Assembly: GCF_001550375.1 (NCBI RefSeq)
Contig: NZ_LRTR01000403.1
Coordinates: 1 to 54,488 of the forward strand
From: Streptomyces europaeiscabiei
GTDB taxonomy: Bacteria; Actinomycetota; Actinomycetes; Streptomycetales; Streptomycetaceae
DNA length: 54,488 nucleotides
Direction: 5' to 3'
In this document: positions 8,031 to 16,168 of the stretch, one piece after another
Position numbering within the stretch: position 1 is the stretch's first letter
Layout of the letters: each line of letters opens with the position of its first letter
Program-made: the position numbers and the translations under genes
Notes under the pieces: model-generated
Told to the model about the DNA's origin: nothing
Database searches by the model: none
The model's input: only the letters and a program-made list of their open reading frames with translations

Positions 8031-8492
8031 CTACGGCTGCGCCCGTGCCCCATCGCGTCCGGAACTCCCGTCCATCACCCGGTACATGCCGATCGAGTCG
8101 TGCGTGGCGGTGTCGGCGAAGCCGAACTTCTCGTAGAGGAAGCGGGCGGGGCCGTCCGCGATCAGGGAGACGTACGCGGTGGCGGGCGCCCGGCGCTCCA
8201 GTTCCTCGGTGAGCGCGGCCATGATGCGCTTGCCGAGGCCGCGGCCCTGGTGGGCGGGGTGGACGCAGATGTCGACGATCTGGAACGCGGTACCGCCGTC
8301 ACCGATGACACGCCCCATGCCGATGGGCTGCCCCGCGTGCCGGAGTATCACCCCGTGCCACGTGTGGGGCAGGGCCTGCGCGACCGCTTCGGGGGCCTTG
8401 TCCGACAGGCCGGCGTCGGTACGCAGACGACGGAAGACCTCGACCGAGGGCACACCCACGCTCAACTCGTAAGGGTCGTTCTGGGTAGACAT
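8031..8492 (-). CDS. GNAT-family N-acetyltransferase
   Basis: A 153-residue single-domain acetyltransferase. The acetyl-CoA-binding motif A is clear at VDICVHPAHQGRGLGKRIM (Q/R-x-x-G-x-G/A pattern), preceded by the beta strand carrying IGMGRVIGDGGTAFQ and followed by the motif B segment FLYEKFGFADTATHDSIGMYR. The substrate, a small amine or a protein N-terminus, cannot be told. It is read on the same strand as the hydrolase downstream, with a 66-base gap, and may be cotranscribed with it. Confidence 0.85.
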   Translation of the reverse strand: MSTQNDPYELSVGVPSVEVFRRLRTDAGLSDKAPEAVAQALPHTWHGVILRHAGQPIGMGRVIGDGGTAFQIVDICVHPAHQGRGLGKRIMAALTEELERRAPATAYVSLIADGPARFLYEKFGFADTATHDSIGMYRVMDGSSGRDGARAQP

Positions 8493-8562
8493 GCATTACA
8501 CGATATCGGGCCGGGCTCGTCCTCGGCGGGCCTGGGCGTGCCTGGGCCGGCCTCCGCGTCCT

Positions 8563-9000
8563 CTACGCCGCCACCATCCGCCGCAGCAGATCCCGCAACG
8601 CCTCCCGCTCGGCGGTGCTCAGCCCCGCCAGCGGCTCCCGGGCGAAGTCCAGGGAGTTCCGGAGGCTGCCGGCCACCCGCCGTCCCTCCGCCGTGGCGGC
8701 CGCCAGCTTCACCCGGCGGTCGCTCGGGTCGGGGCGGCGCTCGACCAGCCCTCGAGCCTCCAGCCGGTCCACGATCCCCGTCACGTTCGACGGTTCGCAG
8801 CGGAGTTTCTGGGCGAGACGGCGCATGGGGAGCGGTTCCAGGGAAAGGAGGCCGAGGAGGCGGGCCTGGGCGCCGGTGAGCGTGTGTTCCGCGGCGGCGT
8901 CCTCGTACTCCTCGTGGTAGCGGGCCACCACCGTGCCGATGAGTTCGACGACCTCCATGGTCAGCGGGTCGATGCGGGGGGTCGTCCTCTGCGTGGGCAT
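8563..9000 (-). CDS. MarR-family transcriptional regulator
   Basis: A 145-residue MarR-type winged helix-turn-helix protein. The DNA-binding core runs from about residue 43 to 105 (LTGAQARLLGLLSLEPLPMRRLAQKL, then CEPSNVTGIVDRLEARGLVERRPDPSDRR as recognition helix and wing), flanked by helices for dimerisation. It is transcribed divergently from an NADP-dependent oxidoreductase 126 bases away, a pairing common for MarR sensors of electrophiles or quinones. An imperfect inverted repeat lies between them and is the likely operator for both genes. Confidence 0.87.
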   Translation of the reverse strand: MPTQRTTPRIDPLTMEVVELIGTVVARYHEEYEDAAAEHTLTGAQARLLGLLSLEPLPMRRLAQKLRCEPSNVTGIVDRLEARGLVERRPDPSDRRVKLAAATAEGRRVAGSLRNSLDFAREPLAGLSTAEREALRDLLRRMVAA

Positions 9001-9022
9001 GGGTTCGAGGCTACCTCTTTAC

Positions 9023-9059
9023 TTGACAACATGAAATATTAAAGAGCATGGTTGTTTCA
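9023..9059. promoter_or_regulatory. Candidate MarR operator in a divergent intergenic region
   Basis: The arms TTGACAACATG (9023-9033) and CATGGTTGTTTCA (9047-9059) are inverted copies with one inserted base, in an AT-rich stretch quite unlike its surroundings. TTGACA-like sequences in the left arm could serve as the -35 box of the + strand gene. A MarR dimer bound here would block both divergent promoters. Confidence 0.55.
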
Positions 9060-9126
9060 GGTAGTGAAGTAACCGCACGGTATGCGCCACCGCATGCATC
9101 ACGCACCCGCAGGAAGGTCCACCCCC

Positions 9127-10149
9127 ATGTCCGAGACCCCCGCCCTCCCCGCCACCAGCCGTGAATGGCACCTGCTGAGCCGCCCCGTCGGCTGGCCCAA
9201 GGGCGAGGACTTCGCCCTGGTCGAGGCGGAGATCCGGCAGCCCGGCGCGGGTGAGGTCCTCGTACGGAACAAGTACCTCTCCGTGGACCCGTACATGCGT
9301 GGCCGCATGAGCGACGCGAAGTCGTACGTCGCCCCGTTCGAGCTGGGCAAGGTCATGCAGGGCGGTGCCGTGGGCGAGGTCGTCGCCTCGTCGGCCGAGG
9401 GCATCGCCGTCGGCGACCACGTGCTGCACTTCGGTGGCTGGCGCGAGTACGCCACGTTCGACGCCAAGCAGGCCGTGAAGGTCGACCCGGACGCCGCGCC
9501 GCTCTCCACCTACCTCGGCGTCCTCGGCATGACCGGCCTCACCGCCTACGCGGGCCTGCTGCGGGTCGGCGCCTTCAAGGAGGGCGACGCCGTGTTCGTC
9601 TCCGGCGCCGCCGGTGCCGTCGGCAGCCAGGTCGGCCAGATCGCCAAGCTCAAGGGCGCCTCTCGCGTCATCGGCTCCGCCGGCTCCGACGACAAGGTCA
9701 AGCTCCTCGTCGAGGAGTACGGCTTCGACGCCGCCTTCAACTACAAGAACGGCCCGGTCTGGGAGCAGCTCAAGGCCGCCGCCCCCGACGGCATCGACGT
9801 CTACTTCGACAACGTCGGCGGCGAGCACCTGGAGGCCGCGATCGGTGCGCTCAACCTGCGGGGCCGGGCCGTGATCTGCGGCATGATCTCCCAGTACAAC
9901 TCGACCGAGCCGACCCCGGGCCCGCGCAACATGGTCAAGATCCTGCAGAACCGGCTCCGCGTCGAGGGCCTCCTCGTCGGCGACCACTACGACTTCCAGT
10001 CCCAGTTCGTCCAGGAGGTCGGCCCCTGGGTCGCCTCCGGCGAGCTCAAGTACCGCGAGACCGTCGTCGAGGGCATCGAGAACAACCTGGAGGCCTTCCT
10101 CGGCGTCCTGCGCGGCGACAACACCGGCAAGATGATCGTCAAGCTCTGA
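9127..10149 (+). CDS. NADP-dependent oxidoreductase, zinc-free MDR family (alkenal reductase type)
   Basis: A 340-residue medium-chain reductase of the leukotriene B4 dehydrogenase / alkenal double-bond reductase group, expected to reduce the C=C bond of alpha,beta-unsaturated carbonyls with NADPH. Visible landmarks are LSVDPYMRGRMSD near the N-terminus, the substrate-domain start GKVMQGGAVGEVVAS, LGVLGMTGLTAYAGLL, the Rossmann motif VSGAAGAVGSQVGQIAK and VYFDNVGGEHLEAA, ending GKMIVKL. The zinc-binding residues of alcohol dehydrogenases are absent. ATG at 9127 has AGGAAGG at 9111-9117. The divergent MarR gene probably represses it until an electrophile is sensed. Confidence 0.9.
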   Translation: MSETPALPATSREWHLLSRPVGWPKGEDFALVEAEIRQPGAGEVLVRNKYLSVDPYMRGRMSDAKSYVAPFELGKVMQGGAVGEVVASSAEGIAVGDHVLHFGGWREYATFDAKQAVKVDPDAAPLSTYLGVLGMTGLTAYAGLLRVGAFKEGDAVFVSGAAGAVGSQVGQIAKLKGASRVIGSAGSDDKVKLLVEEYGFDAAFNYKNGPVWEQLKAAAPDGIDVYFDNVGGEHLEAAIGALNLRGRAVICGMISQYNSTEPTPGPRNMVKILQNRLRVEGLLVGDHYDFQSQFVQEVGPWVASGELKYRETVVEGIENNLEAFLGVLRGDNTGKMIVKL

Positions 10150-10162
10150 CCCCACCCCCGTG

Positions 10163-10229
10163 ACGAACGCCCGCTCACGTTCGTTGCACATGGCGGAGTC
10201 CGCATCCCTGGACGTGGGGTGCGGACTCC
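10163..10229 (+). terminator. Double hairpin after the oxidoreductase gene
   Basis: A first stem pairs ACGAACG (10163-10169) with CGTTCGT (10178-10184). A stronger second stem pairs GGAGTCCGCATCC (10195-10207) with GGGTGCGGACTCC (10217-10229), 13 positions with one G-T pair. It stands between convergent genes and should work from both sides. Confidence 0.75.
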
Positions 10230-10319
10230 GTTCGTGTGTGCGGGGCGGGCCGTTTCGGGACAAGCCGTACGGGACCGTGTGCACGGGAGCGCGCGTGCGT
10301 GGGAGCGGCCGTGCGGCCC

Positions 10320-11498
10320 TCAGAGCGCCAGCGCCGCCGTGTGCACCGCCCGCACCAGCCCCGTGTTCTCCGGTGCCGCCCCGCCCGGGAAGGCCATGCG
10401 GCGCCGGGTGTAGCCGTAGGCGAGGCCGCTGCGGGGGTCGGCGAATGCCTGGGAGCCGCCGGCGCCGCTGTGGCCGAAGGTGCCGGCGCCGAGGAACGGG
10501 TAGAGGTTCTCCGCGGTCGCCTGGAAGCCGAGACCGAACGCCCTGAACGCACGGGCCACGAGGTCGTGACCGACGGAGTGGATCTGACCGATCTCGCCGA
10601 CGATGTCGGGCTTGAGCAGCGGCGGCCGGCCGTCCACCGTGCTGACGGCCGCCGCGTACATCGTGGCGAGCCCGCGCGCGGAGCCGACACCGCCCGCCGA
10701 CGACTGCCCGTTCGCCCGCACGACACGGGCGTTGGGGAAGTCCGTCAGCTCTCCCGGCTCCGGCACCTGGGAGTTGAACGCGATCGACGCCAGTGTGTGC
10801 GGGCCACGCGGTACCGCGTCCAGCTCGGCCTGCTGCGCGGGCGTGGGCGTCATCGGCAGCACGGTCCGGAAACGGGGCTCGTGCCCGGCCGGCAGCCCCA
10901 GGAAGAGGTCGAGGCCGTAGGGGGCACGGATCCGCTCCTCGTACACCTCCTGGAGCGTGCGGCCCGTCACCCGCCGTACGACCTCTCCGGTGAGCGCCCC
11001 GATGACGAGCGCGTGGTAGCCGAAGGCGCTGCCCGGACGCCAGAACGGGCGCTGGACGGCGAGGCGTTCGGCGATGACGCGGTCGTCCGCCAGCTCCTCC
11101 AGAGTGAACCCGGCGTCGGTGCCGACGAGCCCCGCCCGGTGCGCGAGCAGCTCCCGCAGGGTCAGCGCACCCTTGCCCTCGGCCGCGAACTCCGGCCAGT
11201 AGTGGGCGACTTCACGGTCCAGGTCCAGTACGCCGTCCTGGACGAGGAGCGCGACGACGAGATGGGCGGCGCCCTTGGTGGAGGAGAACAGGCCGTGCAG
11301 CGTGTCGCCGCCCGTCTCCGCCTCCTCCTCGGAGCCCGCCCACAGGTCGACGACCCGCCGCCCGTGCACATACGCGGTCAACTGCCCCTCGTAGTCGCCT
11401 CGTTCACCGGCCACGAACACGGCGAACTCCTCGCGCACCGCCTCGAAGCCCTCGGCGACCGTGCCGTGGACGGTGGCCCCTCCTGTCTGCTGCGTCAT
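10320..11498 (-). CDS. Serine hydrolase of the class C beta-lactamase / esterase family
   Basis: A 392-residue member of the beta-lactamase superfamily (PF00144), most likely an esterase or D-aminopeptidase-like enzyme. The S-x-x-K motif is SSTK at residues 72-75, the tyrosine motif is in PGSAFGYHALVIGALTGEV, and the third motif appears as FGHSGAGGSQAFADP. There is no signal peptide, so it is probably cytoplasmic, which argues against a role in beta-lactam resistance. It lies 45 bases downstream of, and on the same strand as, a secreted metallopeptidase gene, so the two may share a transcript. Confidence 0.87.
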   Translation of the reverse strand: MTQQTGGATVHGTVAEGFEAVREEFAVFVAGERGDYEGQLTAYVHGRRVVDLWAGSEEEAETGGDTLHGLFSSTKGAAHLVVALLVQDGVLDLDREVAHYWPEFAAEGKGALTLRELLAHRAGLVGTDAGFTLEELADDRVIAERLAVQRPFWRPGSAFGYHALVIGALTGEVVRRVTGRTLQEVYEERIRAPYGLDLFLGLPAGHEPRFRTVLPMTPTPAQQAELDAVPRGPHTLASIAFNSQVPEPGELTDFPNARVVRANGQSSAGGVGSARGLATMYAAAVSTVDGRPPLLKPDIVGEIGQIHSVGHDLVARAFRAFGLGFQATAENLYPFLGAGTFGHSGAGGSQAFADPRSGLAYGYTRRRMAFPGGAAPENTGLVRAVHTAALAL

Positions 11499-11543
11499 CG
11501 CACTCCTGTCTGGACGATCGGCCGTGATGGGTGGCCCGCTGGG

Positions 11544-14093
11544 TCAGGACACTGTCAGCAACGCCCGTCCCACCTGCGGAAATTCCCCCTTGGGATGGTC
11601 ACGGAAGAGGGGCTCCGTGCCGAACAGGACCGCGTGCGGGCCGCTGACCACGGACGCCCTGCCCGCCGCCGCTGCCGGGCCGCCGGTGCCGTCGTCCAGC
11701 GGCCGCCAGTGCCCGGAGACCAGCGGGTTCCCGGTGCCGTACGACTGCTCCACGGTGACGCCGGCGCCGAGATCGGTGAACCATACGGGCGCGTAGACGA
11801 AGCTGTGGTCCGGCGCGCCGCCGGTCACCGCGCCGCCCGAATTCACCACGCGCACCACGCCGTTGGCGTCCCCGTTGCCCTGCACCGCCGTCGCCTTCAG
11901 CCGGCCGGTGGCCGTGGCGAGCGCCGCGCCGGCCGCGCCCCGGCCGACCAGTCCGTGGCCGGAGAGGAACCCGGTGAGGGCCGTACGGGCGGTCGCGTTC
12001 AACCCGCCGTACGACAGTCCGGACGACACGAACAGCACATCGGCCTTCGACCAGTCGAAGCCCCCGTTCAACATCGCTGTCGACACCGGGACCACCTCGA
12101 AGTTCATCTCCCTCAGCGCCAACAGCTCTCCCGCCGTGACGGCCGCGGCGACGCGGACCCGCTGCAGGGGCGTGCCCCGGACGGTCCTGGTCGCGTCGAA
12201 GGCCACGTCGTACGACCGGGCGAGCGCCTCGGCCTTCCGCCGCGCCGAGGACGGCACGAGCGCGCTGCCGTCGGCCGCCTGCCGCACCGCAACCCCGTCC
12301 CTGAGAAGGGAGTTGAGAGCGGCGATCTCCTGCGGGGAGTCCAGCCGGAGGCGCAGATCCCCGCGCGGGGCGACGTGGCCGACGCGGGCCGCCGCCCGCA
12401 CCGGGCGGGTGGGGACGGCCGACAGGCGACCGCTCTCGACGCCCACCACGCTCGCGCCCCACAACCTCCCCAGACTCCAGCCGGAGATGTCGTACATCAC
12501 CGAGACCTTGTCGCTGATGTCCCGCCCGTCGGCGAGCAGCACGTTGGCCAGGCCGCGCTTGGGCTGGCGCATGTCGACGACGTACGAACCCTTCGCGTAC
12601 GACCGCCCGCCGAGCCGGAAGGAGTGCGTCGCGCGCGTCACGCGTACGTCGTTGGCGAGCAGATGGTCGACGAGCCGCGCGGCGGCCGTCGCGGACCGCT
12701 GGACGCCGCCCGCCGGGATGACGTACGCGCGCGGGAACTCGGTCGTGTAGACGTCCTCGGGACCGATGCCGGGCACCCCGGGGACGGTCTCCTCGGAGAC
12801 CGGGACCTGGGCGGCGCCCGCGGCACCGCGCCGGAAGACCTCGATCTGGTCGGCGATGAGCGAGGCCCGCTTCTCCCGCACGAAGTCGAGGGTCGCGCGC
12901 AGGGCCGCGCCGGCCACGTCCACGTTGACGGCGGACCGGCGGCGCAGCTCGTCGACCGGCAGCGATTCGTACGCCGCGTTGTTCACCTGGAGCGGGATCT
13001 CCACGGTGTGCGCGGCGACCGTGCCGTGGAAGGCCGCGTACTGCGGGGTGAAGACGGGCGGCCAGTCGTCCCAGCCCTCCTCCGAGTCGCGGAACGGGAT
13101 CTGGGCCGGCTCGACGCCGTCCTTCCCGGGCGTGTAGCCGAGGCCGTTGACGGCGGACTCCATGCCGAGGGCGTTGGCGTAGGTGTTCTTGAGGAAGAGG
13201 TCGTACTCGTAGTTCTCACCGTGCGGGGGAGTGGTCGGCTCGATGAGCGTGCCGTTGACGTAGCCGTGCAGGTCGAGCAGCACGGCCGGCTGCTTGTCGA
13301 TCTGGATCTGCCGCATCGCCCGCACCTCTGGCTGCGACGCGGTGACGAAGTCCCGGTTCATGTCAAAGCCATTGGCGTTTGTGCGGGTCCCCGCGATCCG
13401 GCCGTCCGGGTTGGCGGTGATGTTGAAGTACAGCCGGGAGTGGGCGAGCAGATCCCTGGTCCGGCCGTCGGTCGCCGTCGCCAGCCGCTCGATGAGCTTC
13501 AGGGACGCGTCCGTGCCCTCCCACTCGTTGCCGTGGATGTTGTTGTTGAAGAAGGCGGGCGTCTTGTACGACTTCTTGACGGCACGGTCCTTGGCCGCCG
13601 ACTGCGGTGATTCCGCGATGAGTTCACGCATACGGGCCTGGTCGCGGGCCTGGCGTGCGGTCTCCGGGGCGGTGACGGTGACGAGGTAGAGCCGGTGACC
13701 GCCGGCCGACCGCCCGGCGATCTCCACGCTCACCCGGTCGCCGAGCCCCTGGAGGGCGTTCAGCTTCGGGGCGATGGCGTGGTAGGGGGTGAGGCCGAGC
13801 TTGAGGGACTTGTCGGCCGGGTTCTCCGGGTCGGGGGACAGGACCTGCTCGCGGGGGTAACCGCGGCCGGAACCGGCCGTGTCGGCGAGGTCGGCGACCG
13901 GTGCGGTGAGGGCCCGCCGGGCCGCACTCGCGGGAGCCTGGGCGGCGCCCTGCGGCAGTGCGGAGCCCTCGCGGACCGGAGGCTTCGGGTCGGCGCCCGC
14001 AGGGTGCGGGGCGATCAGGAGCGACCCTGCGGTGACGGTGACGGCGGCAACGCTGAACAGTGCGGATCTCGGGCCGGGTCTCGGCGGACGCAC
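11544..14093 (-). CDS. Secreted M14-family zinc carboxypeptidase, large multidomain form
   Basis: An 849-residue exported metallopeptidase. Residues 1-34 form a Sec signal peptide ending near HPAGADP. The M14 catalytic domain occupies roughly residues 95-420: zinc ligands His187 and Glu190 in the HxxE motif (HGNEWEG), the third ligand His276 in LLDLHGY, NPDG and FDMNRDF for substrate binding, and the general base Glu365 in HTVEIP. A long C-terminal part (about 430-849) has no M14 counterpart; near its end, DVLFVSSGLSYGGLNATAR followed by a Gly-rich stretch resembles a glutamine-amidotransferase-like flavodoxin fold often appended to such exported peptidases. It probably trims extracellular peptides. 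ATG at 14093 follows GGAGG in the leader. Confidence 0.88.
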   Translation of the reverse strand: MRPPRPGPRSALFSVAAVTVTAGSLLIAPHPAGADPKPPVREGSALPQGAAQAPASAARRALTAPVADLADTAGSGRGYPREQVLSPDPENPADKSLKLGLTPYHAIAPKLNALQGLGDRVSVEIAGRSAGGHRLYLVTVTAPETARQARDQARMRELIAESPQSAAKDRAVKKSYKTPAFFNNNIHGNEWEGTDASLKLIERLATATDGRTRDLLAHSRLYFNITANPDGRIAGTRTNANGFDMNRDFVTASQPEVRAMRQIQIDKQPAVLLDLHGYVNGTLIEPTTPPHGENYEYDLFLKNTYANALGMESAVNGLGYTPGKDGVEPAQIPFRDSEEGWDDWPPVFTPQYAAFHGTVAAHTVEIPLQVNNAAYESLPVDELRRRSAVNVDVAGAALRATLDFVREKRASLIADQIEVFRRGAAGAAQVPVSEETVPGVPGIGPEDVYTTEFPRAYVIPAGGVQRSATAAARLVDHLLANDVRVTRATHSFRLGGRSYAKGSYVVDMRQPKRGLANVLLADGRDISDKVSVMYDISGWSLGRLWGASVVGVESGRLSAVPTRPVRAAARVGHVAPRGDLRLRLDSPQEIAALNSLLRDGVAVRQAADGSALVPSSARRKAEALARSYDVAFDATRTVRGTPLQRVRVAAAVTAGELLALREMNFEVVPVSTAMLNGGFDWSKADVLFVSSGLSYGGLNATARTALTGFLSGHGLVGRGAAGAALATATGRLKATAVQGNGDANGVVRVVNSGGAVTGGAPDHSFVYAPVWFTDLGAGVTVEQSYGTGNPLVSGHWRPLDDGTGGPAAAAGRASVVSGPHAVLFGTEPLFRDHPKGEFPQVGRALLTVS

Positions 14094-14151
14094 GCTACCT
14101 CCTGGAGTGGGGTTCCTCGGACGTGCCGGTGCGGGTGTCGACCGCGGTCAT

Positions 14152-14213
14152 GACTGCGGGTGCGGACTGCGGGTGTTGACTGCGAGTGTCTACGGCGTGT
14201 GTCTACTGCGGGT
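14152..14213. repeat. Imperfect tandem repeats of gactgcgggt
   Basis: Copies begin at about 14152, 14165, 14178 and 14204 with spacings of 13, 13 and 26 bases and differ by one or two positions. They fill part of the 309-base gap between the divergent M14 peptidase and kinase-like genes. The gap also holds a direct repeat of cttcgcccccacttcg near 14304-14330. Confidence 0.5.
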
Positions 14214-14221
14214 GGTCGACC

Positions 14222-14238
14222 ACAGGTGGTCTACCTGT
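14222..14238. promoter_or_regulatory. Short dyad upstream of the kinase-like gene, GntR-like
   Basis: ACAGGT-ggtct-ACCTGT is a perfect 6-bp inverted repeat with 5-base spacer. The core TGGTCTAC is reminiscent of sites bound by HutC-subfamily GntR regulators such as DasR, but the outer bases do not fit the DasR consensus well. A regulatory role is only suggested. Confidence 0.3.
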
Positions 14239-14402
14239 TCGACTCCCGGGCAACAAGAGGGCGCAGGAACCACGACCGCCTCGATCGCTCCCCATCGGCC
14301 CCTGCTTCGCCCCCACTTCGCCCCCACTTCGTCCCCCTCGCCCACCTTGTCCGCTGCCGGAACCCGTCGAGGTGCTACGCATCGGGAGTGAACCCTCCCG
14401 AC

Positions 14403-15464
14403 ATGTCACGCGAAGCGCGCCTGGCCGCCCACGGCGCGGCCTCCACCGCCCTGGCCCTGCACAGCGACCCCTCCCTGCACCGGCTCCTCGACACGGCCAC
14501 CCCGATCGGCTCCGGCATCGGCGGGAAGTCGGCGCTGCTGGAGGTCGGCGGAACCCCGGTCTTCGTGAAGCGGGTGCCCCTCACCGACCTTGAGCGGCGA
14601 CCGGAGAACATCCACTCCACGGCGAACCTCTTCGGGCTCCCGCCCTTCTGCCAGTACGGCATCGGCGCCGTCGGCAGCCCCGGCTTCGGCGCCTGGCGGG
14701 AACTCGCCGTCCACACGATGACGACGAACTGGGCGCTCGCGGGGGAGTACGACGGCTTCCCGCTCATGTACCACTGGCGGGTGGTGCCTGACTCCACGCC
14801 CCTCCCCGGGGAACTGGCCGACATCGAACGCGCCGTCGCCTACTGGGGAGGCGGCCCCGGCATACGCAGGCGCGTCGAGGCCCGCCGCGACTCCTCCGCG
14901 AGCGTCGCGCTGTTCCTGGAGTACATCCCGCAAAACCTCCACGAGTGGCTCGGCGAACAGACGACCGCCGGCGCCGGGCCCGCCGACCGGGCCTGCGCCC
15001 TGGTGGAGCGTGAACTGACCGCCGGCATCTCGTTCATGAACAGCCGGGGCCTGCTCCACTTCGACGCGCACTTCCAGAACATCCTGACCGACGGCGACCG
15101 CCTCTACTTCACGGACTACGGCCTCGCCCTCTCCTCCCGCTTCGACCTCGCCCCGCGGGAGACCGCCTTCTTCGACCGCCACCGCGGCTACGACCGCTGC
15201 TACGCCCTCAGTCATCTGGTGAACTGGCTGCTCAAGGACCTGTACGACTACGACCGGGACGAGCGCGGGGCCCGGATACGCGCGTATGCCCAGGGCGAGT
15301 GCCCCACCGGCATCCCGGACACGGCCGCAGCGATGATCACCCGGTACGCCCCGCTCGCCACGGTGATGGCGGCCTTCTTCCGCCGCCTGGGGGACGAGAG
15401 CAGGCAGACCCCGTACCCGCTGGAGGAGCTTCGCCGGTGCCTGGCCGCGTTACCTAAGAGCTGA
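14403..15464 (+). CDS. Protein-kinase-fold protein with a TTA codon
   Basis: A 353-residue protein with an eukaryotic-like kinase core. A likely ATP lysine is Lys56 (VFVKRV); the catalytic loop is LLHFDAHFQNIL with Asp221 and Asn226; the metal motif is DYG at 238-240 in place of DFG. HFDAH differs from the canonical HRD-K-N loop, so small-molecule phosphotransfer (as in aminoglycoside- or choline-kinase relatives) is as likely as protein phosphorylation. Leu350 is encoded by TTA (15450-15452), the rarest codon in streptomycetes, read by the developmentally controlled bldA tRNA. The start is uncertain: GTG at 14388 and ATG at 14403 are both in frame and neither has a well-spaced ribosome site. 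Confidence 0.7.
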   Translation: MSREARLAAHGAASTALALHSDPSLHRLLDTATPIGSGIGGKSALLEVGGTPVFVKRVPLTDLERRPENIHSTANLFGLPPFCQYGIGAVGSPGFGAWRELAVHTMTTNWALAGEYDGFPLMYHWRVVPDSTPLPGELADIERAVAYWGGGPGIRRRVEARRDSSASVALFLEYIPQNLHEWLGEQTTAGAGPADRACALVERELTAGISFMNSRGLLHFDAHFQNILTDGDRLYFTDYGLALSSRFDLAPRETAFFDRHRGYDRCYALSHLVNWLLKDLYDYDRDERGARIRAYAQGECPTGIPDTAAAMITRYAPLATVMAAFFRRLGDESRQTPYPLEELRRCLAALPKS

Positions 15465-15470
15465 AGCCTC

Positions 15471-15491
15471 TTGCCTAAAATATTTAGGCAA
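15471..15491. promoter_or_regulatory. Perfect palindromic operator before a TetR gene
   Basis: TTGCCTAAA and TTTAGGCAA are perfect 9-bp inverted arms around a 3-base ATA centre. This AT-rich site starts 7 bases after the preceding stop codon and 36 bases before the TetR-family start, a classic autoregulatory arrangement; it probably overlaps the promoter of the TetR-SGNH pair. Confidence 0.75.
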
Positions 15492-15526
15492 TCGCATAAT
15501 CGATCTCGTCGAGTGAAAGGACGGCC

Positions 15527-16105
15527 ATGGCGCGCGTAGGACTCACCCCGGAACGCCTCGCCCGGGCGGGCGCGGAGCTGGCCGACGAGATCGGCTTCGA
15601 CGAGGTGACCGTCTCCGAGCTGGCACGGCGATTCGACGTCAAGGTCGCGAGCCTGTACTCGCATCTGCGGAACTCCCAGGACCTCAAGACCCGGATCGCC
15701 CTGCTCGCCCTGGAAGAGCTGGCCGACCGGGGGACAGCCGCGCTCGCCGGACGGGCCGGGAAGGACGCGTTGGCGGCGCTGGGGAACGTGTACCGCGACT
15801 ACGCCCGCGCACACCCCGGCCGTTACGCGGCGGCCCAGCTGAGACTGGACCCCCGGACGGCCGCGGCCGGCGCGGGCGGCAGACACTCGCAGATGACCAG
15901 GGCGATCCTGCGCGGCTACGACCTGACCGAGCCGGACCAGACCCACGCCGTCCGGCTCCTGGGCAGCGTCTTCCACGGCTACGTCAGCCTGGAGTCGGCC
16001 GGCGGCTTCAGCCACAGCGCCCCCGACGCGCAGGAGAGCTGGGACCGCATCCTGGACGCCCTCGACGCCCTGCTGCGCAACTGGCCGGCCCCTCCACCCG
16101 GTTGA
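15527..16105 (+). CDS. TetR-family transcriptional regulator
   Basis: A 192-residue TetR-type repressor. The N-terminal DNA-binding domain (residues about 6-52) contains FDEVTVSELARRFDVKVASLYSHLRN, the usual helix-turn-helix followed by an aromatic in the LYSH turn. The C-terminal ligand domain resembles the WHG-type: LLGSVFHGYVSLESAGGF is a family hallmark. ATG at 15527 follows AAAGGAC. The perfect palindrome at 15471-15491 is its probable operator. The SGNH hydrolase gene begins 63 bases downstream and is likely cotranscribed, so it may be the regulated function. Confidence 0.88.
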   Translation: MARVGLTPERLARAGAELADEIGFDEVTVSELARRFDVKVASLYSHLRNSQDLKTRIALLALEELADRGTAALAGRAGKDALAALGNVYRDYARAHPGRYAAAQLRLDPRTAAAGAGGRHSQMTRAILRGYDLTEPDQTHAVRLLGSVFHGYVSLESAGGFSHSAPDAQESWDRILDALDALLRNWPAPPPG

Positions 16106-16168
16106 CCACCGGGCGGCCCACGCCACTCACCGCCGGACAATCCACCCCACCGATCGTCAGGTTGAGCC

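Noticed and set aside
10320..11498. Antibiotic-resistance beta-lactamase
   Set aside because: Although S-x-x-K motifs are present, there is no signal peptide and the motif set fits esterase-like members of the superfamily.
10236..13610. Very long open frame on the + strand across two minus-strand genes
   Set aside because: It lies antisense to the serine hydrolase and M14 peptidase, which have complete motifs; the translation is low-complexity Arg/Gly/Val typical of antisense frames at high GC.
14222..14238. DasR binding site
   Set aside because: Only the TGGTCTAC core fits; flanking bases break the 16-bp DasR consensus, so it is recorded only as a GntR-like dyad.
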